From Alphaproteobacteria bacterium WMHbin7 (GTDB lineage: Bacteria > Pseudomonadota > Alphaproteobacteria > Rhodospirillales > WMHbin7): a DNA stretch of 64,000 nt. Shown one piece after another: positions 53,153 to 62,401 of the stretch. Both the position numbers and the translations under genes were made by a program. The first letter of the stretch is position 1. The number at the start of each line of letters is the position of its first letter. The notes below the pieces were generated by a model. That model ran no database searches and was not told the DNA's origin. It saw only the letters and a list, made by a program, of their open reading frames with translations. The stretch is taken from positions 27,590 to 91,589 of the forward strand of contig PDZW01000013.1 of assembly GCA_002753155.1 (NCBI GenBank), given 5' to 3'.

Positions 53153-54175
53153 ATGAGCGGAAACAAGCTGTTGTTGGGAATCGATTTGGGCACGTCGCAT
53201 ACGGCGATCATGTCGAACCGCGGCGCCAAGGGCTTGGTGCGCTCGGTCGTAGGATATCCCAAGGACGTGATCGGGCTAAAGCTTTTGGGGCGTCCCTATG
53301 TCGTGGGCAACGAGGCTTATGACCTGCGCTCTTACCTCGATCTGCGCTATCCGCTCGAAGACGGTGTGCTGGCCGAGAATGGCGAGCGCGACATCGAAGT
53401 GGCGCGCCACATGCTTTCGCATGTCATCAAGATGGCCGACGCCAAGCCGGATGACGAAGTTTACGCTGTGATCGGCGTTCCTGCCCGGGCGACGGGATCG
53501 AACAAGTCGCTGCTGCTCAAGATGGCCCAGGAAGTGGTTCATACCGCGATGGTGGTGTCCGAACCCTTCATGGTCGCCTACGGTCTTAACAAGCTGCTGA
53601 ACGCCATCGTCGTCGATATCGGCGCAGGTACGGTCGATTTGTGCGCGCTCAAGGGAACCGTTCCGTCGCCCGAGGATCAGGTAACGCTGACCAAGGCGGG
53701 CAATTATGTCGATGAGCGCTTGCAGAACGCCATTCTCGAGCGCTATCCCGACATTCAGATGAACGTCAACGTCGCCTGCGCCATCAAGGAGGCGCATTCC
53801 TTCGTGGGCTCGCCCTCAGGCCCCGTTGTGGTCGATCTGCGCGCCGCAGGAAAACCCGTGAGCTGCGATGTCACCGACGCCTTGAAGGTGGCGTGCGAAG
53901 CGCCCCTGCCGGATATCATCGAAAGCATTCAGACCCTGATTCAGACATTCCAGCCGGAATATCAGGAAATGGCGCTGAAGAACATCATCGTCGCCGGTGG
54001 CGGGTCGCGCATCAAGGGGCTGGCTTCGTACATCCAAAACAGCCTGCGCGCCTATGGAAACGCCGAAGTGGTGTGCGTGACCGACCCGACCTATGACGGT
54101 TGCCGCGGCGCCTTGCGTCTGGCCGAAGAGCTTCCGCCTCAATATTGGGGACAACTTGGAGAGATCGCTGGCTGA
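53153..54175 (+). CDS. mamK: MamK, actin-like filament protein
   Basis: A 340-residue actin-fold protein with phosphate-1 loop GIDLGTSHT, phosphate-2 loop VVDIGAGTVDLC and adenosine motif IIVAGGGSRIKGL. Glu137 and Asp155 align with the catalytic E143 and D161 of Magnetospirillum MamK, given the 6-residue shorter N-terminus. It polymerises with ATP into the cytoskeletal track for magnetosome chains, via MamJ. A 75-bp gap with GGAAGGA-like ribosome site precedes it. Confidence 0.97.
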   Translation: MSGNKLLLGIDLGTSHTAIMSNRGAKGLVRSVVGYPKDVIGLKLLGRPYVVGNEAYDLRSYLDLRYPLEDGVLAENGERDIEVARHMLSHVIKMADAKPDDEVYAVIGVPARATGSNKSLLLKMAQEVVHTAMVVSEPFMVAYGLNKLLNAIVVDIGAGTVDLCALKGTVPSPEDQVTLTKAGNYVDERLQNAILERYPDIQMNVNVACAIKEAHSFVGSPSGPVVVDLRAAGKPVSCDVTDALKVACEAPLPDIIESIQTLIQTFQPEYQEMALKNIIVAGGGSRIKGLASYIQNSLRAYGNAEVVCVTDPTYDGCRGALRLAEELPPQYWGQLGEIAG

Positions 54176-54242
54176 TGCCTGTCTGGGTGGGCACAGCAGC
54201 CCGCCTTGAGACTGAGCGCTTGCAGGCGGAGTAGGAGGTAAC

Positions 54243-54512
54243 GTGTTTTCGCTGCTGTTCTATTTGATTGCCGGTGCGGTGATCGTTTTCTTTGCGTCGG
54301 CGAACGCGCACCTCGTCGTGGTCAATCTGGGTCTGGTCATGTTGCAGACGCCCCTGTTCGTCATCATGGGCATTTGCTTCTTCTCGGGCTTCGCGGTGGC
54401 GGTGATCACGGCGCTGGCCAAGACATCGCTGGGTCGCAGGAAACGCCCGGCGGGTAAGGACTTCATAACCAAGCGAGCCAACGGCAAAGACATCGTGCCC
54501 AGAATTCACTGA
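54243..54512 (+). CDS. mamL: MamL, vesicle-forming magnetosome protein
   Basis: An 89-residue protein starting at GTG 54243 with AGGAGGT upstream. Two transmembrane helices (about 3-20 and 40-60) are followed by a strongly basic tail (SLGRRKRPAGKDFITKRANGKD). MamL is needed for magnetosome membrane formation; its amphipathic basic tail is thought to bend membrane. Confidence 0.92.
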   Translation: MFSLLFYLIAGAVIVFFASANAHLVVVNLGLVMLQTPLFVIMGICFFSGFAVAVITALAKTSLGRRKRPAGKDFITKRANGKDIVPRIH

Positions 54513-54583
54513 GCGTTTGACATGACCGTCCCGATCCAGCCCTGTCCGGGCAGAGCAAGCGGGCGCGTCGCCAGGAGCAGGCA

Positions 54584-55531
54584 ATGAGATATACCAATTG
54601 CGTGACTTGTTCGAAGACCATCGGCTGGGTCGGCCTTGCCGTCAACACGGTCATGCTGTTCATGAAGGCGTTCATCGGCCTTGTCGGCGGCTCGCAGGCG
54701 ATGCTGGCCGATGCGCTCTATTCGCTGAAGGACATGGTCAACTCGCTGACCGTGATCATCGGCACCTCGGTTTCCAGCAAGCCTTTGGATGCCGAGCATC
54801 CCTACGGCCATGGCAAGGTGGAATTCATCCTGTCGATGGTGGTCAGTGTGGTCTTCATCGGTCTGACCGGCTATTTGCTGGTGCATGCCGTGCAGATCCT
54901 GTTCGACGAGGAACGCCACCGCACGCCGCATCTGATCGTTTTGTGGGCGGCCATCGTGGCGGTCGGCGTCAATCTGGCGATGTATTACTATTCGCGCTGT
55001 GTTGCGATCGAGACCAACAGCCCGATCGTGCGCACCATGGCCAAGCACCATCACGGGGATGCCACGGCTTCGGGCGCCGTGGCCCTTGGCATCATCGGCG
55101 CCCACTATCTCAGCATGCCCTGGATCGATACGGGTGTCGCCATCTGGGAGGCCATCGACCTTCTGCTCCTAAGCCGCGTCATTTTCATGGATTCCTATCG
55201 CGGCCTGATGGACCATTCGGTGGGCGACGTGCTGTGCAATCGCATCATCGATGCGGCGCGTGCGGTCGAAGGGGTCAAGGGCGTCATTCATCTGCGCGCC
55301 CGTTATGTCGGCCAGGAAATCTGGGCCGACATGATCATCGCGGTCGATCCCGAGGAGACCATCGAACGGGCGCACGACATTTGCGAGCGGGCCAGGGACG
55401 AAGTCTGCGGCAAGGTTCGCCTGATCGCCTCGCTTCACATCAGCGCCGAGGCGCGTGAGAGCGTAGACGGGGCGCCGCACATCTCCAACAGTCCTTTGGA
55501 ATACGACGAAGTCATGATGACGCGGGCCTAG
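54584..55531 (+). CDS. mamM: MamM, cation diffusion facilitator iron transporter
   Basis: A 315-residue CDF protein. Six helices with the transport-site motif ADALYSLKDMVNS (Y46, D50) and a C-terminal regulatory domain with W247, D249, H264 and H285, the same metal-sensing residues and numbers as in characterised MamM. It imports iron into the magnetosome, and stabilises MamB as a heterodimer. N-terminal CVTC is noteworthy as a possible metal site. mamN follows after 6 bp. Confidence 0.97.
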   Translation: MRYTNCVTCSKTIGWVGLAVNTVMLFMKAFIGLVGGSQAMLADALYSLKDMVNSLTVIIGTSVSSKPLDAEHPYGHGKVEFILSMVVSVVFIGLTGYLLVHAVQILFDEERHRTPHLIVLWAAIVAVGVNLAMYYYSRCVAIETNSPIVRTMAKHHHGDATASGAVALGIIGAHYLSMPWIDTGVAIWEAIDLLLLSRVIFMDSYRGLMDHSVGDVLCNRIIDAARAVEGVKGVIHLRARYVGQEIWADMIIAVDPEETIERAHDICERARDEVCGKVRLIASLHISAEARESVDGAPHISNSPLEYDEVMMTRA

Positions 55532-55537
55532 AGACAC

Positions 55538-56854
55538 ATGGCCGGCGTCCTATCCGTTCTGGTGTTCATCGCCGTCTTCGCCGCCATGTTCAGGGAGGTG
55601 GTGGCCGGGCATGTCGCCGTGCTGGCCGGTGCTGCCGCATTCTTGCTGATCGGAAGCTTAAGCGGCGGCTATACGCCGCAAATGGCGGTCAATTCGATCT
55701 ATTTCGAGACCTTGGCGCTGATTTTCGGCATGTCGGCGATGTCGGCACTGATCGCCAAGTCGGGCCTGTTTGTCCATCTGGCCGAGGGCATGGCCGAACA
55801 TTCGCTGGGCAACGGCTGGTGGGTTCTGGTGATGATGTCGCTGGTGACCTATGCGATCGCGCTGGTTACCAACAACATCGCCACCATGGTGATCATCCTG
55901 CCCATTACCTTGAACATCTGCCGCCGGGTCGAGCTTAATCCCGTTCCTCTGATCATCGTGGAAATCGTTGCGGCCAATCTGGGCGGGGCTTCGACCATGA
56001 TCGGCGATTTTCCCAACATGATCATCGCTTCGGCGGGTGTGTTGCACTTCAATGATTTCATCTCGGGCATGATGGTACCTTGCCTGGTGCTTCTGGCGCT
56101 GACGCTGGTCTTTTTCGAATACCGGCTTCCAAAATGGCGCTCCAAGCCCAAGCCGATTGCCTCGCGGGCCGACGACGCAGATCACATCTTCGGGCACCCC
56201 ACCGTCGATCAGAATCTGTTGCGCAAGGGGCTTTTCATTTTCGGCCTGGCTTTGGCGGGTTTTGTGCTGGCCGGAACCATCGATGTGCGACCGGGTTGGA
56301 TCGCCTTCGTGGCGGGACTGGCCGCCCTTGTCTTCGGCGGCTTCAAGGAGGACGACATCTTCCAGGCCTGCGGCGGGCACGATATTCTCTTCTTTGTCGG
56401 CCTGTTCGTGATGGTGGGCGGACTGACAGCAGTGGGCGTTTTGGACTGGTGCGTTTTTGCCATCGACTGGCTGGGCGGCAGCAGCACGGTCTTTCGCACC
56501 CTTGTTTTTCTTTGGCTGGTGGCGGGCCTCACGGCCTTTATCGGGGGCAGCACTTCGGCGGCATTGTTTGCGCCGGTTGCCGCCTCGCTGGTGACGGCCA
56601 CGGATCCGCAGACGGCCTGGTGGGCCTTGTCGCTGGGCATCCTGGCGGGCTCCTCGGGTGCGCTTTCCGGCGCCACGTCGGGGTCGCTGGCCGTCAGCCA
56701 TTACGAGCGTTTCGTTAAGCGTCATCCGGAGCTTCTGAAAATGATTCCGGCAGGGCAAGGTTTGGGGCACAGGGAATATGCCAGGTGGGGAATGCCCATC
56801 ATGGCGCTTTTTCTTTGCTTCTCCACCCTGTACATTGTATCTGCTTTAAACTGA
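55538..56854 (+). CDS. mamN: MamN, ArsB/NhaD-type membrane transporter
   Basis: A 438-residue protein with 10-12 helices of the ion transporter (IT) superfamily, with TNNIATMVIILPI and STMIGDFPNMIIAS re-entrant motifs typical of ArsB/citrate transporters. It may export protons from the magnetosome lumen, which magnetite precipitation would otherwise acidify. Direct evidence for transport is limited. Between mamM and mamO as in other strains. Confidence 0.93.
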   Translation: MAGVLSVLVFIAVFAAMFREVVAGHVAVLAGAAAFLLIGSLSGGYTPQMAVNSIYFETLALIFGMSAMSALIAKSGLFVHLAEGMAEHSLGNGWWVLVMMSLVTYAIALVTNNIATMVIILPITLNICRRVELNPVPLIIVEIVAANLGGASTMIGDFPNMIIASAGVLHFNDFISGMMVPCLVLLALTLVFFEYRLPKWRSKPKPIASRADDADHIFGHPTVDQNLLRKGLFIFGLALAGFVLAGTIDVRPGWIAFVAGLAALVFGGFKEDDIFQACGGHDILFFVGLFVMVGGLTAVGVLDWCVFAIDWLGGSSTVFRTLVFLWLVAGLTAFIGGSTSAALFAPVAASLVTATDPQTAWWALSLGILAGSSGALSGATSGSLAVSHYERFVKRHPELLKMIPAGQGLGHREYARWGMPIMALFLCFSTLYIVSALN

Positions 56855-56924
56855 CGAACGCCGCGCCCGAGACCGGGTGTGGTGTCGTCGGCATTGAGTG
56901 AACTCGAACGGCAAGTGGACGATC

Positions 56925-58871
56925 ATGATTGAGACCGGCGAAACAACGGGCGATCTTCCCAGGAACACTATCGTCTTTTGCAAAAGACCGTGGAAGCTTC
57001 CGGTTGCCGTCATGGCGGTCTTGGTGTCGCTCACCTTCGCTTGGGGCGCCTATGTCATGAACACCTATGAAGAGGATGACCTCTTCTCGGGCGACGACAT
57101 GACCGTGACGCAGTTTCTGTTCCGCTCGGTGGCGCAGCCCGATGTCCGTCGTCTTTATTACAGCGTGCCTCCGGCCGTGGTCGGTGTCAGCGGCGGCGGC
57201 GTGAACGCCGTCGTTCAGGGCTCGGGCGCGCTGGTGGGCGCCAATGGCTATGTGCTGACGACGCTGCACACGGTGGCCAATCTGCCGCAGATCGAGATTC
57301 ATGTCAGCACGGGGCGCGGCGTTCAGCGTTTTCCGGCTCAGATCGTGAAGACCGAGCCGGCTCATGATCTGGCTCTGCTCAAAATGATGAGCCCCGAGCG
57401 CTTCTTGCATTTCAGGCTGGCGCCGACGCAGGGCATGGCGGTCGGCCAGCCCGTCTTCGCCTTCGGTCAGGGCATGCGGGGCAATCCCGTGATTCGCCAG
57501 GGCGGCTTGATCGCCACCGATGCGCCGCTCTCCTCGGGCGGCATGACGATCTCGCATCTCCTGCGCACCGATGCTGTCTATAGCTGGGAGCAGAATGGCG
57601 GCCCCCTGGTCAATGCCCAGGGCGAGCTGGTGGGCATCAATATCGCAGTCAAGGGACCAAGCGGCGGCATCGAGGGCTTTGCCATTCCGGCGCATATCGC
57701 CCTGGCTCATTTTCAAGATGTCCTCAAGTTCAAGATGGGCGGGCGCGCCGTGGCTCCGCAGGGAACCAATCAGCAGGCGGTGGGCATGGCCCAGCAGAAT
57801 GCGGCGGCCCCCCAGGCGGTGCCTGCTGCAGCGGGTGCGGCGGGCTGGTGGTCGAAGGCCAAGGCGCAGGTGGGCGGACAGGCCCCGGCCCCCGGCTATG
57901 GCGTCAATGTCGCCCTGCCCACGGCGGGGGGCATCGGGCTGATCAATGCCCCCAATGGCGGCCAGTTGCTGTTTGATCGCGATCACAGCGGTGGCCTGCG
58001 CATTGCGGGTTATCCGTTGGCCGACGTCTTCGGGCTGGCGCTGCTGGCCCTGGCTGCGGGAATTACCGGCGGCATGATGACGATGGGCGGCGGCGTTCTT
58101 CAAGTTGCGGGCATGATGGCCTTTTTTGGCTATGGCATGTATCTGATCCGCCCCGTGGCCTTTCTGACCAATGTCGCCGTTTACGGCGCCGCGTCTTTGC
58201 GCAATTCGAAGGCCGGGTTGGTCGAGTGGGACAAGGTGAAGAAGCTGGCTCCCTGGGGCGTTGCCGGTGTCGTTCTCGGCTATTTCCTGGGCAATGCGAT
58301 GGGTGACGGCAGCATCGCCATCCTGCTGGGCGTCTTTGCAATGGCCATGGCGATGAAGGCGGTTCACGAAATCGCCTATGCGGATCGGGCCCCTGGGACG
58401 AAAGCCGATGCGCTTGACGCGTTTATCGGCGACGATGCACCCGATCAGAAGACCGGCGAGGCAGAAGCCAAACCGGCCATCGATATTCCCGAGGGCCATC
58501 TGCGTTCTGCCGTTCTGGGCCTGCCGATGGGCTTAGTCAGCGGCATTCTGGGCATCAGCGGCGGCGTCATCGAAGTGCCCCTGCAACGCTATATCGGTCG
58601 CACCAGCCTGCAGAATGCCATCGCCAACAGCTCGGTCCTGGTTTTCTGGGCCTCGGTTGCCGGGACGCTGGTTTCCTTCACCCATGGCATCAGCCGTGGC
58701 CTGATCGATTGGCAGGCCCCGATCGTGCTGGCGCTCTTGATGATTCCCGGCGCCTATGCGGGCGGCATTCTGGGCGCCAAGTTGATGCGCGCCTTGCCGG
58801 TGGTGACCCTGAAATCGATCTATGCCGTAATTATGGCGGCGATAGCCGTGAAGATGCTGTTCGCGTCATGA
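56925..58871 (+). CDS. mamO: MamO, magnetosome pseudoprotease fused to a TauE/SafE domain
   Basis: A 648-residue protein (ATG 56925, MIETGET, as in other MamO; GTG 56898 is open in frame). TM helix at about 25-43; protease-like domain with H115 (TTLHTVAN) and D148 (HDLALL) conserved, but the serine site reads EQNGGP with Asn224. In AMB-1 the equivalent is Thr225, so MamO is a pseudoprotease there and here, with a different substitution. His115 matches the metal-binding H116. A C-terminal eight-helix TauE/SafE-like domain follows from about residue 365. It is required for magnetite nucleation. Confidence 0.95.
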   Translation: MIETGETTGDLPRNTIVFCKRPWKLPVAVMAVLVSLTFAWGAYVMNTYEEDDLFSGDDMTVTQFLFRSVAQPDVRRLYYSVPPAVVGVSGGGVNAVVQGSGALVGANGYVLTTLHTVANLPQIEIHVSTGRGVQRFPAQIVKTEPAHDLALLKMMSPERFLHFRLAPTQGMAVGQPVFAFGQGMRGNPVIRQGGLIATDAPLSSGGMTISHLLRTDAVYSWEQNGGPLVNAQGELVGINIAVKGPSGGIEGFAIPAHIALAHFQDVLKFKMGGRAVAPQGTNQQAVGMAQQNAAAPQAVPAAAGAAGWWSKAKAQVGGQAPAPGYGVNVALPTAGGIGLINAPNGGQLLFDRDHSGGLRIAGYPLADVFGLALLALAAGITGGMMTMGGGVLQVAGMMAFFGYGMYLIRPVAFLTNVAVYGAASLRNSKAGLVEWDKVKKLAPWGVAGVVLGYFLGNAMGDGSIAILLGVFAMAMAMKAVHEIAYADRAPGTKADALDAFIGDDAPDQKTGEAEAKPAIDIPEGHLRSAVLGLPMGLVSGILGISGGVIEVPLQRYIGRTSLQNAIANSSVLVFWASVAGTLVSFTHGISRGLIDWQAPIVLALLMIPGAYAGGILGAKLMRALPVVTLKSIYAVIMAAIAVKMLFAS

Positions 58872-58911
58872 GGCGGCAATCCGGCCACATGCTGAACGGG
58901 GGCGGGTAGCC

Positions 58912-59802
58912 ATGGCGATGATCCCGCCCAAGCTGCTTTTGCCCCTGGTCATCGGCCTGACCGCGGCGACCGTGGTCTTTCTGACCCGCAAGGGAAGCGA
59001 GCCCAATCTTGCCGCCAATACGATGCAGCCCGCGCAGGCCGTTCAGATGGCTCAGCCCTTTGCGCCCCCTCCTTCGGCGGCGTTGCCGGGAGATCTGGCC
59101 CAGATGGGTGCGCCGAGCGCCGAGCCGATGCCTCTCGAGCCCACGGTTCCCAATTACATCCCCCGGAATCTGCGGCTGTTCGAGGGACATTGGCAAGGCA
59201 TGGACGGGCGCCTGCTGACCGACGAGCTTTCCCAGAAACTGCGCTTTCCCAAGGGGTTGCAAGGCATTCTGCTGGGCGAGGTCACGTTGAATGCGGCGCG
59301 TTCCGGCCTTCTGGGCGGCGACGTCATCGTCAAGGTCGAAGGCATTCCCGTGCCGACGATCGAGGAGTGGCAGCGCGTTTCGCGCGATCTGGCCAACCGC
59401 AACGAGGTGCTTTTGACCGTTCTGCGCAAGGAGGGCGGGGTCAGCCTGGATATCACCCGCGCCAAGCGCTCGACGCAGCGCATGGGCCTGCCCTATGACG
59501 GCACGGGACAAAGCGGCAATGGTATCGTCATGCGGACCCTGAATCTGGTCTTAAGGGCCGATAATACAGTGGGTTTCGTGCAGGTCGAGGCGGCTCCCAT
59601 GATCCTGGCCGGCGATCCGCGCCCGCATCCCGAGCGGGGTCCGTGCACGAGTTGCCACCCCATTGGCAAGGGGCTCGAATTGACACCTGACCCAGATTTG
59701 ATAAGTTTGCCCCCCCCCGTCATCTCACAGCGGCAAGTCGCGAGAACGGGCCCTCCGCACGAAAATCGCGGGCCCTGCGAAGCATGCCACGTGATACAGT
59801 AG
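58912..59802 (+). CDS. mamP: MamP, magnetochrome iron oxidase
   Basis: A 296-residue protein (ATG 58912; 58918 also possible). TM helix at about 8-22; a PDZ domain (about 95-190; RSGLLGGDVIVKVEGIPV); two magnetochrome c-haem sites C245-x2-C248-H249 and C289-x2-C292-H293. MamP oxidises Fe(II) to Fe(III) in the magnetosome to allow magnetite formation. The 5' side overlaps nothing; 40 bp follow mamO. Confidence 0.95.
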   Translation: MAMIPPKLLLPLVIGLTAATVVFLTRKGSEPNLAANTMQPAQAVQMAQPFAPPPSAALPGDLAQMGAPSAEPMPLEPTVPNYIPRNLRLFEGHWQGMDGRLLTDELSQKLRFPKGLQGILLGEVTLNAARSGLLGGDVIVKVEGIPVPTIEEWQRVSRDLANRNEVLLTVLRKEGGVSLDITRAKRSTQRMGLPYDGTGQSGNGIVMRTLNLVLRADNTVGFVQVEAAPMILAGDPRPHPERGPCTSCHPIGKGLELTPDPDLISLPPPVISQRQVARTGPPHENRGPCEACHVIQ

Positions 59803-59821
59803 CCGGGCTTTGGAGAGTAAC

Positions 59822-60472
59822 ATGCTGAAAAAGACCACGGAATTGATGGATGATGTTGGCCTCTACGCCCATTACGGCGCCAAGGTCGTTGGGCGGCTGG
59901 CGGACAATCTGGTGTCGGCCTTCAGCAACGCTTTTACGGTCGAAGGCGACATCCGTCTGACTTACTACCGCCAAAAGGGGATCAACAGCGCCAAAAGCGG
60001 TCGCTACGAGCAGGCGATTCCCTTGCTGGAACAGGTGGCGGCGCAAAATCCCAATGACGGCGAGATTCCCCTGTATCTTGGGGTTTCCTATGTGCGCACG
60101 GGCTCGGTCGAGGAAGGAATCGAACTGCTGGAGAAGGCAGTGGCGGCCGACCCGGCCAACATGAAGGCCGCGACGATCCTGGGGCTGGCCTATGTCCAGG
60201 CCAAGAAATACGAGATGGCGGTGCCTTTGCTCGAAAAGGTGGCCAAGGCCAATCCGGCCAATTTCAATGTTCGTTTCCGCCTGGGTGTTGCCCTGGACAA
60301 TCTGGGCCGCTTCGAAGCGGCGATCGATTGGTTCAAGGCGGCGCTGGAACTGCGGGCCGAGGATGCCAAGACGCTGCGCGCCATTGCTTATTGCTACGAG
60401 CAGATGGATATGCACGACGAGGCGTTGCCCTACCTCAAGAAAGTGAATGAAATCGATGCCGCTGCCTCATGA
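59822..60472 (+). CDS. mamA: MamA, TPR coat protein of magnetosomes
   Basis: A 216-residue protein with five TPR units (for example EQAIPLLEQVAAQNPNDGEIPLY and KYEMAVPLLEKVAKANPANF). MLKKTTELMDDVG starts at ATG 59822 with GGAGAG upstream; the longer frame is not needed. MamA self-assembles on the cytoplasmic face of the vesicle and recruits other proteins. Confidence 0.95.
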   Translation: MLKKTTELMDDVGLYAHYGAKVVGRLADNLVSAFSNAFTVEGDIRLTYYRQKGINSAKSGRYEQAIPLLEQVAAQNPNDGEIPLYLGVSYVRTGSVEEGIELLEKAVAADPANMKAATILGLAYVQAKKYEMAVPLLEKVAKANPANFNVRFRLGVALDNLGRFEAAIDWFKAALELRAEDAKTLRAIAYCYEQMDMHDEALPYLKKVNEIDAAAS

Positions 60473-60489
60473 CATAAGGCGCTGATCCC

Positions 60490-61260
60490 ATGAAAACGGC
60501 CGCCAACGAAGAATCGAACGTCCGCTCGCTGCGCCGGGTGCGCAAAGACGAGGAGCTTCTGAGCCAGCTTTACGTGGTCGATACGCCCACGACCGAGCCG
60601 GATCGGCGTACCGTGCGCATCGCCTTGATTCTTTCCATCGTGGCCGTGCTGGGCTTGGTGGCAACCCTTTTCCTGCGCTACAACACCTTCATCACCATGC
60701 GCGAGGAAGTGATCGCCAAGCACTCCAATCTGGATGCGGCCATTCAGCGGCGCGAAAATCTATTCGGCAACTTGGTCATGCTGACGCTCAGCCATGCCTC
60801 GCTGGAACATTCGATCTTCGGCCACACCTCGGACAAGCGGGCGCAAAGTCTGGGGGCGGATGCCGACAAGGCGGGCGCCTTGGCCGGGCTGGAGAAGATG
60901 CTGGGCGGCGGCGGATTGAGGGCGATGGATAGCGGCGCCTTGTCGGGCATGCTGGGCCGCCTGATGGCGGTGGTCGAGCAGTATCCCAACATTCAGTCGG
61001 CCGAAACCTACAAGCAGATGATGAACTCGCTGGTCGATATCGAGGATCGGGTGCTGGCGACCCGCAACGACTACAATAATTCGGCGTCTCTTTACAATGC
61101 GGCGATCACGAAATGGCCGTGGGATTATTTCGCCTATCTGACGGGTTTCAAGCGCTTCGAGTATTTCCAGCCGGGAAGCGAGCGCGCGGCACCCATCATC
61201 TCGAAGGATATGATCAAGACGCTTCTTCCCTCCGACCAAAAGAATGGAGAAGGCCAATGA
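60490..61260 (+). CDS. mamQ: MamQ, LemA-family vesicle-forming protein
   Basis: A 256-residue protein. TM helix at about 41-62 after a charged N-terminus, followed by a LemA-like coiled-coil domain (FITMREEVIAKHSNLDAAIQ; DIEDRVLATRNDYNNSASLYN; WPWDYFAYLTGFKRFEYF). It is required for magnetosome membrane formation and magnetite crystal growth. The stop overlaps mamR by four bases (ATGA). Confidence 0.95.
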   Translation: MKTAANEESNVRSLRRVRKDEELLSQLYVVDTPTTEPDRRTVRIALILSIVAVLGLVATLFLRYNTFITMREEVIAKHSNLDAAIQRRENLFGNLVMLTLSHASLEHSIFGHTSDKRAQSLGADADKAGALAGLEKMLGGGGLRAMDSGALSGMLGRLMAVVEQYPNIQSAETYKQMMNSLVDIEDRVLATRNDYNNSASLYNAAITKWPWDYFAYLTGFKRFEYFQPGSERAAPIISKDMIKTLLPSDQKNGEGQ

Positions 61261-61511
61261 TTTGGGAAGCCTTGTTCAAGGGCAGCATCATCGTCGGATT
61301 CACGCAGGGCGTCATGACCCTGATGGACAAGGTGATGGCTGAGGAAATCCTGCCTCACCGCATTTACAACACGGCCGATGCCGCCAGACTGCTCTCGATG
61401 GACAGATCCGACGTGATCAATCTGCTGCGCAGCAAGGAGATCAAGGGCCGCCTTGTTGACGGCAACTACCGCATCATGGGCAGCGCTATTTTGGAATATA
61501 TCAGCCGATGA
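61257..61511 (+). CDS. mamR: MamR, excisionase-like small protein
   Basis: An 84-residue protein; ATG 61257 overlaps the mamQ stop. The first third is amphipathic or hydrophobic (LFKGSIIVGFTQGVM); the rest resembles an excisionase/MerR-like winged helix (RIYNTADAARLLSMDRSDVI, EIKGRLVDGNYRIMG). MamR influences magnetite size and number in MSR-1. Whether it binds DNA is unknown. Overlaps mamB by four bases. Confidence 0.92.
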   Translation: MIWEALFKGSIIVGFTQGVMTLMDKVMAEEILPHRIYNTADAARLLSMDRSDVINLLRSKEIKGRLVDGNYRIMGSAILEYISR

Positions 61512-62401
61512 AATTTCAGAACTGCAAAAACTGTCGCGAGGAAGTTATCTGGTGGGCGTTCTTCGTGAACATCGCCCAGACCATCTTCAAGGGCATTCTG
61601 GGACTGCTGAGCGGCAGCGCCGGTCTTTTGGCCGATTCGCTGCATTCCGGCGCCGATGTGGTGGCCAGCGCGGTGACCATGTTCAGCATCAAGATGTCGT
61701 CCAAGCCGGCGGATAGCAAATATCCCTTCGGCTACGGCAATATCCAGTACATCTCGTCGGCCATCGTGGGCATGATCTTGCTCTTCGGGGCCATTTTCCT
61801 GATGTATGAATCGGTATTGAAGATCATCTCGGGAAATATCGAAGCTCCCAGCATCATCGCCGCCGTGGGCGCTACGGTGACCATCATCACCAACGAGCTG
61901 ATGTACCGCTATCAGGTCTGTGTCGGCACCGAGAACAACAGCCCTGCCATTATCGCCAATGCCTGGGACAATCGCTCCGACGCCTTGTCGTCGGCGGCGG
62001 TTCTGGCTGGCGTGGTCGCCTCGGTGATCGGCTTTCCCATCGCCGACGTTCTGGCCGCGATCGGCGTTTCGCTGCTGGTCGGCAAGATCGGCATCGAGCT
62101 GATTTCCGAATCAGTCAAGGGTCTGATGGATACCTCGGTCGATGTCGATATCCTGAAGACGGTCTGGAGCATCTGCATGGATGACGAGAACGTCCAGAAC
62201 ATCTATTTCCTGCGCGGACGCAATGTCGGCGAGGAAATCCATCTGGACATTCGTTTGCGCGTCTCTCCCGACATGAAGGTGAAGGACAGCACGGCGGTGG
62301 CCGAAAGCCTTAAGGCTCAAATCCAGGAAGAAATCCCGCATGCGCGTGAAATCCGGCTCTTTGTCAGCCCCGCTGCGATGGAAGAGGCGCTTCCTGCGTG
62401 A
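61508..62401 (+). CDS. mamB: MamB, cation diffusion facilitator and vesicle organiser
   Basis: A 297-residue CDF protein with transport-site motif ADSLHSGADVVAS (H46, D50), six helices and a C-terminal regulatory domain (EIHLDIRLRVSPDMKV). N-terminal CKNC may bind metal. MamB transports iron and is needed for vesicle formation; it is stabilised by MamM. It overlaps mamR upstream and mamS downstream, each by four bases, so translation is coupled. Confidence 0.97.
   Translation: MKFQNCKNCREEVIWWAFFVNIAQTIFKGILGLLSGSAGLLADSLHSGADVVASAVTMFSIKMSSKPADSKYPFGYGNIQYISSAIVGMILLFGAIFLMYESVLKIISGNIEAPSIIAAVGATVTIITNELMYRYQVCVGTENNSPAIIANAWDNRSDALSSAAVLAGVVASVIGFPIADVLAAIGVSLLVGKIGIELISESVKGLMDTSVDVDILKTVWSICMDDENVQNIYFLRGRNVGEEIHLDIRLRVSPDMKVKDSTAVAESLKAQIQEEIPHAREIRLFVSPAAMEEALPA

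Noticed and set aside
56799..58499. 566-residue frame antisense to mamO
   Set aside because: Same reason: a long stop-free shadow caused by codon bias.
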